Of a stretch of 64,000 nt of DNA, positions 42,860 through 52,526 are shown in pieces. This DNA is from an uncultured Pelagibacteraceae bacterium (lineage in GTDB: Bacteria > Pseudomonadota > Alphaproteobacteria > Pelagibacterales > Pelagibacteraceae): positions 62,001 through 126,000 of the forward strand of contig CACPID010000002.1 in assembly GCA_902633965.1 (NCBI GenBank). The letters run 5' to 3'. Below the pieces are notes generated by a model. It saw only the letters and a list, made by a program, of their open reading frames with translations, ran no database searches and had not been told where the DNA came from. The translations under genes and the position numbers were made by a program. The first letter of the stretch is position 1. Every line of letters begins with the position of its first letter.

Positions 42860-44254
42860 ATGTCAGCAAATTTATTAGCAATTTTTTACTTGGTTTCCGG
42901 AGTATTATTTATTTTAGCTCTTAGAGGACTTTCTTCACCCGAAACATCAAGACAAGGTAATTTATACGGAATCATTGGAATGATAATTGCAATAAGTGTT
43001 ACAATTATCTCAGTAGGGAATTTTTCAATTGGATTTCTATATTTAATTATTTTTTTAGTAGTAGGTGGAACAATCGGAGCATTTATAGCATTTAAAATTC
43101 CTATGACTGCTATGCCAGAATTGGTAGCAGGGTTTCATAGTTTGGTAGGTTTAGCAGCAGTGTTTGTTGCAATTTCTGCTTTTTTAAATCCTGAGATATT
43201 TAACCTTGGTTTTCCAGGAGATATAAAAATTGCAAGTTTAGTTGAAATGTCTTTAGGTGCAGCAATTGGTGCGATTACATTCACGGGCTCAATAATAGCA
43301 TTTTTAAAACTAAGAGGAATAATGTCTGGTTCTCCTATTACATTTGTTGGACAGCATTTTTTAAATCTTGTGTTAGGAATTTTAATTGTTGGATTAATAT
43401 ACTACTTATGTAAAAGCCAATCTGAAAATCTATTTTGGTCTTTAATAATAATATCATTTTTAATTGGTATACTGTTAATTATACCAATTGGTGGTGCCGA
43501 TATGCCAGTTGTCATATCAATGCTTAATTCTTACTCGGGTTGGGCAGCAGCTGGAATAGGGTTCACGCTTGAAAATACAGCTTTAATTATTACTGGAGCA
43601 TTAGTTGGTTCCTCGGGTGCTATTTTATCTTACATAATGTGTAAAGGAATGAATAGGTCATTTTTCAATGTTATATTAGGAGGATGGGGAGCAACAGATG
43701 ATGCTTCAAGTAAAAAATCTAGTGAACAAAAACCTGTAAAAAGTGGTAATGCCGACGATGCCGCATTTTTGATGAAGAATGCATCATCAGTAATTATCGT
43801 TCCAGGTTATGGTATGGCTGTTGCTCAAGCACAACATGCACTCAAAGAAATGGTAGACTCACTTAAAAAGAATGGCGTCAAAGTTTCTTATGCGATTCAC
43901 CCAGTTGCTGGAAGAATGCCTGGACATATGAATGTTTTATTAGCCGAAGCAAATGTACCTTATGACGAGGTTTTTGAACTTGAAGATATTAACAATGATT
44001 TTGCAAACTGTGATGTTGCTTATGTAATAGGAGCCAATGATGTTACAAATCCTGTTGCTAAAACAGACCCACAAAGCCCAATCTATGGAATGCCAATTTT
44101 AGATGTTGAAAAATCAAAATCAGTATTATTTGTAAAAAGAAGTTTGTCACCAGGTTACGCTGGTATAGATAACGATTTATTTTATAGAGAAAATACATTA
44201 ATGTTATTTGCGGATGCAAAAAAAATGACTGAAGAAATTACAAAAAGTTTGTAG
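42860..44254 (+). CDS. pntB: NAD(P) transhydrogenase, beta subunit
   Basis: A 464-residue subunit with eight or nine membrane helices (about residues 3-260) and the NADP-binding domain III after a linker at about 285. Domain III shows VPGYGMAVAQAQHALKEM near 313, HPVAGRMPGHMNVLLAEA near 347 and GANDVTNPVAKTDPQSPIYGMP near 395, split here for brevity. All hallmarks are present, so the complex should be functional. Confidence 0.96.
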   Translation: MSANLLAIFYLVSGVLFILALRGLSSPETSRQGNLYGIIGMIIAISVTIISVGNFSIGFLYLIIFLVVGGTIGAFIAFKIPMTAMPELVAGFHSLVGLAAVFVAISAFLNPEIFNLGFPGDIKIASLVEMSLGAAIGAITFTGSIIAFLKLRGIMSGSPITFVGQHFLNLVLGILIVGLIYYLCKSQSENLFWSLIIISFLIGILLIIPIGGADMPVVISMLNSYSGWAAAGIGFTLENTALIITGALVGSSGAILSYIMCKGMNRSFFNVILGGWGATDDASSKKSSEQKPVKSGNADDAAFLMKNASSVIIVPGYGMAVAQAQHALKEMVDSLKKNGVKVSYAIHPVAGRMPGHMNVLLAEANVPYDEVFELEDINNDFANCDVAYVIGANDVTNPVAKTDPQSPIYGMPILDVEKSKSVLFVKRSLSPGYAGIDNDLFYRENTLMLFADAKKMTEEITKSL

Positions 44255-44260
44255 GGTAAA

Positions 44261-44959
44261 TTGAGTACAAAAATATTTTGTGACATAGCAGAAATTAGCC
44301 AAATAAAAAAATTTAATAAAAGAAAAATTGTAAAGGGTTTTACTACAAACCCTAGCTTAATAAGAAAGGCTGGAGCTAGAAATTACAAAGCTTATTGTAA
44401 GAAAATTCTAAAAGCCTGCCCAAACAAACCTATTTCTTTTGAAGTTTTTGCAGATGATTATAAAAATATGATAAATCAAGCATATATACTAAATTCTCTC
44501 GGAAAAAATGTTTATGTAAAAATACCTTTTTGTAATTCTAAAGGTACATTTTGTGGGAAGGTCATTAAAGAATTAAATAAAAAAAATATTAAATTAAATA
44601 TTACAGCTGTTTATAGTTCATCTCAAACAAAAAAAATTCTTAAAAATATAAATAAAAAATCTAAGATTATAATATCTATTTTTGCAGGCAGATCTGGTGA
44701 TACAGGATTAGACCCCGTTCCAGAATTTAAAAAAAGTTTGTCGTTATCTAAAAATTTTAAAAATGTAGAAATTTTATGGGCAAGCGTAAGAGAGCCATAT
44801 AATTTCACTCAAGCAAAACAACTTAAATGCCATATTATTACTGTGCCACCATCAATAATAGAAAAAATTGAAAAATTTGGAAAAAATTTTAAAGATTTAA
44901 CTATTGAGACTGTAAAAAATTTTTTAGCCGATAGTAGAAAATCAAATTTTAAAATTTAG
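44261..44959 (+). CDS. Small transaldolase/fructose-6-phosphate aldolase-family protein
   Basis: A 232-residue TIM-barrel protein of the short transaldolase (TalC/Fsa) group. It starts with TTG, reads FCDIAEISQI near residue 6, GFTTNPSLI near 26, VYVKIPF near 82 (Schiff-base Lys) and IFAGRSGDTGLDP near 140. Full-length transaldolase activity (dihydroxyacetone transfer between sedoheptulose 7-P and erythrose 4-P) is possible for this group. Seven bases after pntB it probably shares the transcript, linking pentose-phosphate and NADPH metabolism. Confidence 0.85.
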   Translation: MSTKIFCDIAEISQIKKFNKRKIVKGFTTNPSLIRKAGARNYKAYCKKILKACPNKPISFEVFADDYKNMINQAYILNSLGKNVYVKIPFCNSKGTFCGKVIKELNKKNIKLNITAVYSSSQTKKILKNINKKSKIIISIFAGRSGDTGLDPVPEFKKSLSLSKNFKNVEILWASVREPYNFTQAKQLKCHIITVPPSIIEKIEKFGKNFKDLTIETVKNFLADSRKSNFKI

Positions 44960-44968
44960 TTTTCTGAG

Positions 44969-46231
44969 ATGATAAAAAGTGCTTTTTCAAATAATAATAA
45001 AACCTTACTGATATTTTTATTTTTATATCTATCCTTAATTTGTGGTTTTTATATGGATGAGAATCTTAACTTTGGTGCTATTGGAGATTGGTTTCATACA
45101 GATAAACCTGTTATTGAGGCCCTATCAGAAGATATTAAAAAAACACTTTTAGATTATGAAAAGTTCGGTCATAGACATTCACCATTATATTTAATTTTTT
45201 TAAGTTTTATTTATAAATTAGGTTTTTCTCTGGATTTAATTAGATTTTTACACTTAAATTTATCAATTTTATTAATTTACTATTTTTATAAATGCTTAAC
45301 TTTTAAATTTGAGCAAATAGATAAAAACATACTTTTACTAATATCTTTTTCACTATTTCTTTCACCAACTTTTCGGTCACTTTCAATTTGGCCAAGTACT
45401 AGAATAATTGGCATGATATTTTTCGTAATGGCTATTTATGAGTTTTTGAAATACAAAAAGTTTCATAAAGAAAAATATATATTTAAAAACTTAGTATTTT
45501 TAATTTTATCTTCATATGTGAGTCCGAATTTTTCAGTCTTTGCTTTATTTTTTTTCTTTCACTACATCAAAAAAGAAAGTTTTAAATTAATCATAAAATA
45601 TCTTATTTTTTGTGGAATTTTGTCATTACCCGCGTTTTACTATTTATTCATACTTGATGTTAATTTCTTAACAGCTGCCACCCCAGGTTCATCTGAAGAG
45701 GAAAAAATTGGATTGAGCTTTAACTTTGCAAATAAAATTTTAATAATTTCAAGTATAATCTTATTTCATTTATTACCATTTTTATTTAATAAATCTATTT
45801 TTGATGAATTTAAAAAAATAAAAAATTTAAACTTACTTTTCTTTTTAATAATTTTTTTAACAAGTCTATTTTATTTTGATTATGTTATAAATTATACTGG
45901 TGGAGGTGTTTTTTTTCAAATTTCTTATTATATTTTTAATAATAATTATTTTTTTTATTTTGTAAGCTTAATATCAATGTTAGTTTTATGTTTTTTTTCA
46001 AACAATAATTTAAATAATTTTTTAGTTTTTTTAATTTTAGTTGTTTCTAACTTACAAAATACAATATATCATAAATATTATGACCCACTTATATTGATTA
46101 TCTTTTTTACAATTATTTCAAATTATCTAGTTAAAGATTTTTTAATAAAAAAAAACAATACTTATTACTTATATTTTTTTTATTTATGTTTTATTTGTAT
46201 GAGATTAGTAAAGAACTATATTTATGTTTAA
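44969..46231 (+). CDS. Unidentified polytopic membrane protein
   Basis: A 420-residue protein with about ten hydrophobic helices. The first extracytoplasmic loop carries charged and His residues (KFGHRHSPLYLIFLSF near residue 65), as in GT-C glycosyltransferases, but I cannot place the family. It follows the transaldolase gene by 9 bases and ends just before the opposite-strand initiator tRNA. It may be a late addition of the island type inside the core region. Confidence 0.5.
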   Translation: MIKSAFSNNNKTLLIFLFLYLSLICGFYMDENLNFGAIGDWFHTDKPVIEALSEDIKKTLLDYEKFGHRHSPLYLIFLSFIYKLGFSLDLIRFLHLNLSILLIYYFYKCLTFKFEQIDKNILLLISFSLFLSPTFRSLSIWPSTRIIGMIFFVMAIYEFLKYKKFHKEKYIFKNLVFLILSSYVSPNFSVFALFFFFHYIKKESFKLIIKYLIFCGILSLPAFYYLFILDVNFLTAATPGSSEEEKIGLSFNFANKILIISSIILFHLLPFLFNKSIFDEFKKIKNLNLLFFLIIFLTSLFYFDYVINYTGGGVFFQISYYIFNNNYFFYFVSLISMLVLCFFSNNNLNNFLVFLILVVSNLQNTIYHKYYDPLILIIFFTIISNYLVKDFLIKKNNTYYLYFFYLCFICMRLVKNYIYV

Positions 46232-46240
46232 TACAATAAT

Positions 46241-46317
<77 letters not shown>

Positions 46318-46320
46318 GTA

Positions 46321-46527
46321 TTAGATTCTATTTTTAAGCTTATTAAGCTTTTTAACCCTTTTAATATTTTCTTGAAGTATTCTTTTCTTTTTCTCAGACG
46401 GTTTTTCGTAAGTATCTTTTAATCTAATGATTTTAAAAAAACCATCTCTTTGAAGCTTTCTTTTTAAAACTCTAAGAGCCTGCTCAACATTATTATCTTT
46501 TACTTCTATTTTAATAACTACCTCCAA
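46321..46527 (-). CDS. rpsU: 30S ribosomal protein S21
   Basis: A 68-residue basic protein with VKDNNVEQALRVLKRKLQRDG at its core (split near residues 9-28) and KPSEKKKRILQENIKR near 42, typical of bS21. It sits 3 bases upstream of the initiator tRNA on the same strand, so the tRNA is probably cut out of the operon transcript. Confidence 0.93.
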   Translation of the reverse strand: MEVVIKIEVKDNNVEQALRVLKRKLQRDGFFKIIRLKDTYEKPSEKKKRILQENIKRVKKLNKLKNRI

Positions 46528-46578
46528 AAAAAATGGTTATTAACACTTTAATAATTTCTTGTCTATAGAATTTCTTTA

Positions 46579-47151
46579 TCACTCTTTCAACTGTTTTGCT
46601 TTTTCTTTCTCACGTTTTTCTCTTTTCAGACGTCTTTCAGCTTTTTCTAGCGCCAAGATTAGATCCTTTTGAGTAAATAAATTTATGGACACTGGATCTT
46701 TGGGACTAAGATTATTAAAATTCCAATAACTTTTATTTCTTATTGATGTAACTGAATTCTTTGTAATCCCTACTAGTTTTGCTATTTGAGAGTCTTTTAA
46801 TTGTGAGTGGTTTTTTAAAAGCCACAAAGCAGAATCTGGCTTATCCTGTCTTTTTGAAAGAGGAACATATTTTTTAATCTTCTCTGAATGGCTAGATATC
46901 TCTATATGATTAATTTTTATTTCCAAAGGTCTATTCTCATCTTTTGATGATAAATTTATTTCTTCTCTAGTTAATTGTCCTGCCATAATGGGATTATATG
47001 GTTTTATTCCTTTGGCAACTTCACCGTCTGCAATACCCTGTACCTCAACTTCATGTAAGTTACAAAAATTTGCAATTTGCTTAAAAGTTAATGTAGTATT
47101 TTCAACCAACCAAACAGCAGTAGCCATCGGCATTAATAGTCCATTTGTCAT
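46579..47151 (-). CDS. trcR: DUF1013 cell-cycle regulator TrcR-like
   Basis: A 190-residue protein beginning [19 protein letters not shown], with AIWLxxN-type repeated helix segments (SALWLLKNHSQLKDSQIAKLVGITKNSV near residue 108, split) that form a helix-turn-helix, and a lysine/glutamate-rich C-terminal tail from 168. This matches the alphaproteobacterial DUF1013 family, annotated as TrcR, an RNA-polymerase or DNA-associated cell-cycle regulator. Its start overlaps the rpmE stop by one base. Confidence 0.85.
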   Translation of the reverse strand: MTNGLLMPMATAVWLVENTTLTFKQIANFCNLHEVEVQGIADGEVAKGIKPYNPIMAGQLTREEINLSSKDENRPLEIKINHIEISSHSEKIKKYVPLSKRQDKPDSALWLLKNHSQLKDSQIAKLVGITKNSVTSIRNKSYWNFNNLSPKDPVSINLFTQKDLILALEKAERRLKREKREKEKAKQLKE

Positions 47152-47378
47152 TATTTTTTATCAGATCTAAAGTTTTGGAACTTTTTATTAAACTTGCTTA
47201 CTCTTCCTTTGTCTAAAATTTTTTGTTTTCCACCTGTCCATGCGGAGTGAGATATTGGATCTATCTCTAATTTAAGTATATCACCTTCTTTGCCCCAAGT
47301 TGATTTAGTTTCAAATTGTGATCCATCAGTCATCTCCACTTTAATTTTGTGATATTTTGGATGTATATCTTTTTTCAT
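47151..47378 (-). CDS. rpmE: 50S ribosomal protein L31
   Basis: A 75-residue protein beginning [16 protein letters not shown], with [25 protein letters not shown] at the C-terminal half (residues about 43-67), typical of bL31. No cysteine is present, so it is the zinc-free form. It lies 35 bases after the inositol monophosphatase gene and overlaps trcR by one base. Confidence 0.93.
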   Translation of the reverse strand: MKKDIHPKYHKIKVEMTDGSQFETKSTWGKEGDILKLEIDPISHSAWTGGKQKILDKGRVSKFNKKFQNFRSDKK

Positions 47379-47413
47379 ATCGAGACTTATAACAAATGAT
47401 TTTTATAAAACAA

Positions 47414-48154
47414 TTAAAACTTATCTAAAATTTTAACCATTTTTTCATTAATATTCGGATTAGATGTAATAACTTCTATGTCATTAATTTTTTTTATGTC
47501 TGCTTTATTAACAATTCCTCCAGCTTCCTGAATTAATAAAATTCCTGCAGCAATATCCCAGATGTTCAAGTTCTCTTGAAAAAATCCATCAAATCTTCCT
47601 GATGCAACGTATGCTAAGTCTAACGCTGCACTTCCTGAATTTCTAGTAGCAAGCTCAACATTTCTATATTTTTTACCATTTGACGCAAATAAACATTCAT
47701 TTAAATTTTTTTTTTTTGACACCCTTATTCTTTTATTATTTAAATAAGATCCATTATTTATTTCTGCATAAAACATTTCATCTTTTATAGGATCAAAAAT
47801 TAATCCTGTTGTAATTACTTCGTAAGATTTTAAAGCTATGCAAATAGAAAAATGAGGAATACCATGAAAGAGATTTGTAGTTCCGTCGATTGGATCAATA
47901 ATCCATATATTATCTTCATCATTATTTTTTACGTATCCAGATTCTTCACTTAATATAGAGTAGTTTTTTTTTGCTTTTGAAAGTTCATCTATTAAAATTT
48001 TTTCTACTTTTTTATCAGCATTTGTAACAAAATCAGAAGGACCCTTCATTGACACTTGTAGATTTTCTATTTCACCAAAATCTCTTATTAGTGACTTTGA
48101 TGCTTTCTCTGAAGCTTTAATCATAATATTTAAGTTCGCTGAAATTGAATTCAT
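47414..48154 (-). CDS. suhB: Inositol monophosphatase family protein (SuhB-like)
   Basis: A 246-residue metal-dependent phosphatase. The Li-sensitive motifs are in order: EESG near residue 69 (metal-binding Glu), WIIDPIDGTTNLFHGIPHF near 84 and NIWDIAAGILLIQEAGG near 200. It hydrolyses inositol-1-phosphate or related sugar phosphates, and SuhB also works in rRNA transcription antitermination in E. coli. It is the fifth-from-last gene of the large minus-strand operon, 6 bases after efp. Confidence 0.92.
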   Translation of the reverse strand: MNSISANLNIMIKASEKASKSLIRDFGEIENLQVSMKGPSDFVTNADKKVEKILIDELSKAKKNYSILSEESGYVKNNDEDNIWIIDPIDGTTNLFHGIPHFSICIALKSYEVITTGLIFDPIKDEMFYAEINNGSYLNNKRIRVSKKKNLNECLFASNGKKYRNVELATRNSGSAALDLAYVASGRFDGFFQENLNIWDIAAGILLIQEAGGIVNKADIKKINDIEVITSNPNINEKMVKILDKF

Positions 48155-48160
48155 ATAGTT

Positions 48161-48721
48161 TTAAATTTTTTTTACGTATTCAGATGTTCTTGTATCAATG
48201 ATAATTTCATCTCCAATTTCAATAAACGGAGGGACTTGAATTTTAATACCATTCTCTAAGGTTGCGGGTTTATAAGAGGATGAAACGGTTTGGCCTTTTA
48301 AAGCAGCATCTGTCATATCAACTTTACAAGATAACTGGTTAGGTAACTGAACAATAATTGGATTTTCGTTGTGAAAACTTACAGTCACCTCTAAATTCTC
48401 TTTTAACATTTTACCCTTCTCACCAACAATTTCTTTTTTTATTTCTACTTGCTCAAAGGATTTTGTATTTATGAAATAATAATTTCTATCGTCCTCATAT
48501 GAAAAATTATATTTACTTTCCTCAACTGAAGCTTTTTCAATACTTTCACTAGATCTAAATCTCTCATTTAATTTAGTATTTTTATTTATACTTTTCATTT
48601 CTACCTGAGCAAAAGCTCCACCTTTACCAGGTTTAACATGTTGTGTTTTCAGAACTTCCCATAAATCATTTTTATACTCCAAAAGCATTCCAACTCTAAT
48701 TTCATTAGCCGTTATTTTCAT
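48161..48721 (-). CDS. efp: Elongation factor P
   Basis: A 186-residue protein with three beta-barrel domains. The tip lysine that is normally modified is Lys33 in KPGKGGAFAQVEMK. The C-terminal OB domain ends IIDTRTSEYVKKI, the usual ending. It relieves stalling at poly-proline. The gene overlaps thiE by 4 bases. No lysine-modifying EpmA/EpmB genes are seen in the window. Confidence 0.96.
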   Translation of the reverse strand: MKITANEIRVGMLLEYKNDLWEVLKTQHVKPGKGGAFAQVEMKSINKNTKLNERFRSSESIEKASVEESKYNFSYEDDRNYYFINTKSFEQVEIKKEIVGEKGKMLKENLEVTVSFHNENPIIVQLPNQLSCKVDMTDAALKGQTVSSSYKPATLENGIKIQVPPFIEIGDEIIIDTRTSEYVKKI

Positions 48722-49344
48722 AATAATTTTTCTATTGCCTCTCTTGGTTTGTATTTTTTATTTTTCCAAACGTAGCCTGAGATAGCTAAAAAGTTTGATT
48801 TATTCAATAAGAGTTTTTTATAATTGTTAAAGTTTATTCCTCCAATTGAAATAATTGGTATTTTTGTAATTTTTTTTGCATATTTTAAAAGACTTAAATT
48901 TGCTTTAAATTTTGTTTTTTTTGTTTTGGATGAAAAAAAGGCTCCAATAGCAATATAGTCAGCTTTATTTTGAATAGCTTTTTTTATTAATTTTTTGGAA
49001 TTATGACAAGTTACTCCAATAATTTTCTCTTTCAAAATCTTCCTAGCTTTTTCAATATCAATATCCTTTTGTCCAATATGACATCCATCCGCATCAATTT
49101 TTTTTGCCAAAAACGGATCGTCGTTAATTAAAAATTTCACTTCATACTTACTACAGATTTTTTTAATTTTTTTTCCAATAGCCAAAATCTTTTTTTTTGG
49201 TGTCTTTTTTAATCTTAATTGGAAAAAAAATATTTTTTTTGTTTTAAAAATTTGTTCTAAATATTGATAAAAATTATTGTTATTTATTATATTTGGCGAG
49301 ATTAAATATAAAAATTTTTTCTTGGAATTTTTAAATTTTTTCAA
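48718..49344 (-). CDS. thiE: Thiamine-phosphate synthase (ThiE family)
   Basis: A 208-residue TIM-barrel protein with FQLRLKKTPKKK near residue 41, LINDDPFLAKKIDADGCHIGQKD near 80 (split), GVTCHNSKKLIKKA near 115 and IISIGGINFNN near 160: the pyrophosphate- and thiazole-binding motifs of ThiE. It joins HMP-PP and thiazole phosphate. No TPP riboswitch-like element was noticed near it, as expected inside an operon. It overlaps fba (14 bases) and efp (4 bases). Confidence 0.85.
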   Translation of the reverse strand: MKKFKNSKKKFLYLISPNIINNNNFYQYLEQIFKTKKIFFFQLRLKKTPKKKILAIGKKIKKICSKYEVKFLINDDPFLAKKIDADGCHIGQKDIDIEKARKILKEKIIGVTCHNSKKLIKKAIQNKADYIAIGAFFSSKTKKTKFKANLSLLKYAKKITKIPIISIGGINFNNYKKLLLNKSNFLAISGYVWKNKKYKPREAIEKLL

Positions 49345-50341
49345 GATCCTCTGACCATTTACCTTTAGAAGCTAATGAGCACATTTTTGCTCTATGATTA
49401 AACATTTCTTGCGTACCTTTAATATTCTGAATGTCTTTTGCCCAAAATTTCAAAGCACTTTGTTGTAATGCTCTACCATATGAATACGTCATTATGAAAT
49501 TTGTATCATTAATTAAATTTATACTATTTAAGTTTCTCGCAGCGTCAAATTCTGATTGACCACCTGATAAAAAAGCAATCCCAGGGACTTCAGATGGTAC
49601 TGACATTTTTAAGCATTTTAAAGTAAGCTCTGCAATTGTTTTTGTATTTACCTCTCTTTTAGAACTTGACCCTGGTAAAATCATATTTGGTTTTAAAATT
49701 ACACCAGCAGGATCTACTTTATGTTTATTGAGTTCATCAAAACATTTTTTAATTACCTCAGAAGTTTTATTAAAACATTCTTCTGCACTATGATTACCAT
49801 CCATAAGAACTTCAGGCTCCACAATTGGGACCATCCCACACTCTTGAACTAGTGCAGAATATCTTGCAAGAGCATGCGCATTGGAATAAATAGATAGTTT
49901 GCTTGGATAATTATCCGAAATTGTATATACCGCTCTCCACTTTGTAAACCTAGCACCTAATTTATAATACTCTTTTAATCTTTCTCTTAAACCATCTAGA
50001 CCTTCTGTAATTTTCTCATCAGGTGAATTGGCAAGAATTTTTGCACCAGTATCCACTTTAATGCCTGGAATAGCGCCAGAACTAGATATTAATTCTGGAA
50101 TTTTTTTGTTTGTAAAAGTTTTTTGTTTGATTGTTTCATCGTATAAAATTACTCCACCAACAAAATTTTTCATAGCTTCAGAGGAGAAAAGTGTTTCTCT
50201 AAACAATAACCTATTTTCAGGGCTTGAGGAAACCCCAACTGCTTCAAGGCGTTTAGTCATTGTACCGGTGCTTTCATCAGCAGCCAAAATTCCTTTACCT
50301 TTTTCTAAGATTTTTTTTGCTATTTGATTTAATTCTGTCAT
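49331..50341 (-). CDS. Fructose-bisphosphate aldolase, class I
   Basis: A 336-residue class I aldolase of the type also found in animals and plants. GKGILAADESTGTMTKRL near residue 15 and the Schiff-base lysine Lys217 in GVILKPNMILPG are clear, with SGGQSEFDAARNLN near 266. No zinc ligands of class II enzymes are present. It splits or forms fructose-1,6-bisphosphate. Overlaps of 4 and 14 bases tie it to pgk and thiE. Confidence 0.95.
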   Translation of the reverse strand: MTELNQIAKKILEKGKGILAADESTGTMTKRLEAVGVSSSPENRLLFRETLFSSEAMKNFVGGVILYDETIKQKTFTNKKIPELISSSGAIPGIKVDTGAKILANSPDEKITEGLDGLRERLKEYYKLGARFTKWRAVYTISDNYPSKLSIYSNAHALARYSALVQECGMVPIVEPEVLMDGNHSAEECFNKTSEVIKKCFDELNKHKVDPAGVILKPNMILPGSSSKREVNTKTIAELTLKCLKMSVPSEVPGIAFLSGGQSEFDAARNLNSINLINDTNFIMTYSYGRALQQSALKFWAKDIQNIKGTQEMFNHRAKMCSLASKGKWSEDLEKI

Positions 50342-51519
50342 GAATTAAGTGCCTTTATACCAGGAAGCTCTTTTCCTTCAAGAAATTCTAAAAATGCTCC
50401 ACCAGCAGTTGAAACAAAATCAAAATCCTTTGCTAATCCAAAATTATTTAGAACTGCAACAGTATCTCCTCCACCAGAAACACAATAAATTTTATTTTCT
50501 TTTTTTCTGACTATAATTTGTTCAGCAATCTCTTTACTACCTTTTGAAAATTCTGGACTTTCAAAATAACCAGCTGGGCCATTCCAAAGTATTGTATTTG
50601 AGTTATTGATTATATTTTTAATCATTTTAATGGTTTCAGGTCCAATGTCTAAAATCATATCATCATCAGATATTTCAGTTAATTTTTTTATTATAGATTT
50701 TTCTTCAACGCTCTTGCCAGTGCTTACATCCAATGGAAAAAAAATTTTACAGTTTTTTTTCTGAGATAATTCAAAAATTTCAGAAACTATTTGATCGACA
50801 TTTTTTTCATATATTGATTTTCCAATTTGATATTTTTTAAATTTAAGAATGTTATTAGCCATGCCACCAACAAAAATTATATTATCAAACTTATCTATTA
50901 AATTTTTAATAACAGTTATTTTTGTTGAAATTTTAGACCCCCCAATTATGCAAGATATTGGTCTTTTAATATTTGAAGTTATTTTAATTAATGAATTTAC
51001 TTCTGCTTCCAATTGTATACCTGAGTATGAGGGAATAAACTTTGTAATTGAATGAACCGAAGCATGCTTTCTATGTGAGCACGAAAAAGCCTCATTAACA
51101 TAAATATCAGCTAGATTTGCAAGATTTTCAGCAAAAATTACATCATCACTTTCTTCCTCTTTAAAAAATCTTAAATTTTCAAGCATTACCATTTTATTTC
51201 TTTCACTAAAAAAACTCTCAATTTTTATTTTATTAATTGTATCATTTATGAATAATATTTTTTGATTTAATTTTTTTTCCAATTCATTACAGACAGGTTT
51301 CAAAGATAGTTCATTTATAACTTTTCCTTTAGGTCTTCCAATATGAGAAAGTATAATTATTTTTGCTTTATTTTTTAATAAATATTGCAATGTAGGAATA
51401 GTTTTATCAATTCTGTTTGTATCAATTATATTTGTACCATTTAAAGGTACATTTAGGTCTAATCTGATTAAAATTTTTTTATTATTTAAATTTAAACCTT
51501 TGCTTTGTATGCTTTTCAT
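50338..51519 (-). CDS. pgk: Phosphoglycerate kinase
   Basis: A 393-residue two-domain kinase: KKILIRLDLNVPLNGTNI near residue 14, SHIGRPKG near 59, MLENLRFFKEEESDD near 112 and the ATP-loop GGGDTVAVLNNFG near 355. It converts 1,3-bisphosphoglycerate and ADP to 3-phosphoglycerate and ATP, reversibly. The gene overlaps gap by one base and fba by 4. Confidence 0.97.
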   Translation of the reverse strand: MKSIQSKGLNLNNKKILIRLDLNVPLNGTNIIDTNRIDKTIPTLQYLLKNKAKIIILSHIGRPKGKVINELSLKPVCNELEKKLNQKILFINDTINKIKIESFFSERNKMVMLENLRFFKEEESDDVIFAENLANLADIYVNEAFSCSHRKHASVHSITKFIPSYSGIQLEAEVNSLIKITSNIKRPISCIIGGSKISTKITVIKNLIDKFDNIIFVGGMANNILKFKKYQIGKSIYEKNVDQIVSEIFELSQKKNCKIFFPLDVSTGKSVEEKSIIKKLTEISDDDMILDIGPETIKMIKNIINNSNTILWNGPAGYFESPEFSKGSKEIAEQIIVRKKENKIYCVSGGGDTVAVLNNFGLAKDFDFVSTAGGAFLEFLEGKELPGIKALNS

Positions 51520-52526
51520 TAGATTTTTTTATGAATGTATTCTGCTAGATCGCACATTCTACAAGAAAAACCCCATTCATTATCATACCAAGCTGAAATT
51601 TTTCCCATATTTTTGCCAATTGTATTTGTTAGGCTAGCATCAACAATAGCTGAATGAGGGTTGTGATTGAAATCAACTGATACTAATTTTTCATTTGTAA
51701 TATCTATTATCCCTTTGAATGATTTTTTAGATGCATCTAAAAAACTTCTGTTTATTTTTTGAACTGACAAATCTTTTTTTGTACAAAAAACTAATTCGAT
51801 TAAGGAGACATTTGGAGTCGGCACTCTCATCGCTACACCTTCTAACTTACCTTTTAAAGAAGGCATGATCTCTCCAATTGCTTTTGATGCACCTGTAGAT
51901 GTTGGTACTATTGATTGTGATGCAGATCTCGCTCTTCTCGCATCCTTATGAGAATTATCCAATAATCTTTGGTCAGTAGTAAAAGCATGAATTGTTGTCA
52001 TAAAACCTCTCTCGATTTGATAATTCTCATGAAGAACATTCACTACGGGTGCTAAACAATTGGTAGTACAAGATGCTGCAGAAATTACTTTATCATTTTT
52101 ATTTATAGATTTTTGGTTAACGCCGTAAACTATAGTTTTATCGGCATTTTTACAAGGCGCCGAAACAATAACTTTTTTTGCGCCATTTTTTATATGAAGT
52201 AAAAGTTTTTCTTTTGAATTAAATTTTCCTGTACACTCAAAAACGTAATCAACACCATACTTTCTCCAATTTATATTCTCGATATTTGTTTCTTGAGAAA
52301 ATGATATTTTATGTTTTCCAATTGTAATTTTATTTTTATTAAACTTAATTTTAGAATTAAATTTACCATGAATTGAGTCGTACTTTAGCAAATTTGAGCT
52401 TACTTCAGGTCCTGTTCTATTGTTAATATGTTTAATCTCAAAGTTACTATGTTTACCTTCAATAATTGATCTAATGACCATTCTACCAATTCTACCAAGT
52501 CCATTAATTCCTATTTTTATTTTCAT
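51519..52526 (-). CDS. gap: Glyceraldehyde-3-phosphate dehydrogenase
   Basis: A 335-residue GAPDH with [15 protein letters not shown] near residue 6, the catalytic Cys153 in [10 protein letters not shown], and the STGASKAIG phosphate-binding segment near 211. The residue that selects NAD in most GAPDH (Asp after the second strand) is replaced: HINNRTGPE gives Asn36-Arg37. This suggests broadened or NADP preference. Overlap with tkt is 4 bases and with pgk one base. Confidence 0.96.
   Translation of the reverse strand: MKIKIGINGLGRIGRMVIRSIIEGKHSNFEIKHINNRTGPEVSSNLLKYDSIHGKFNSKIKFNKNKITIGKHKISFSQETNIENINWRKYGVDYVFECTGKFNSKEKLLLHIKNGAKKVIVSAPCKNADKTIVYGVNQKSINKNDKVISAASCTTNCLAPVVNVLHENYQIERGFMTTIHAFTTDQRLLDNSHKDARRARSASQSIVPTSTGASKAIGEIMPSLKGKLEGVAMRVPTPNVSLIELVFCTKKDLSVQKINRSFLDASKKSFKGIIDITNEKLVSVDFNHNPHSAIVDASLTNTIGKNMGKISAWYDNEWGFSCRMCDLAEYIHKKI

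Noticed and set aside
49000-51000. TPP riboswitch for thiE
   Set aside because: thiE lies inside an overlapped operon with no leader, and the conserved thi-box segments were not seen.
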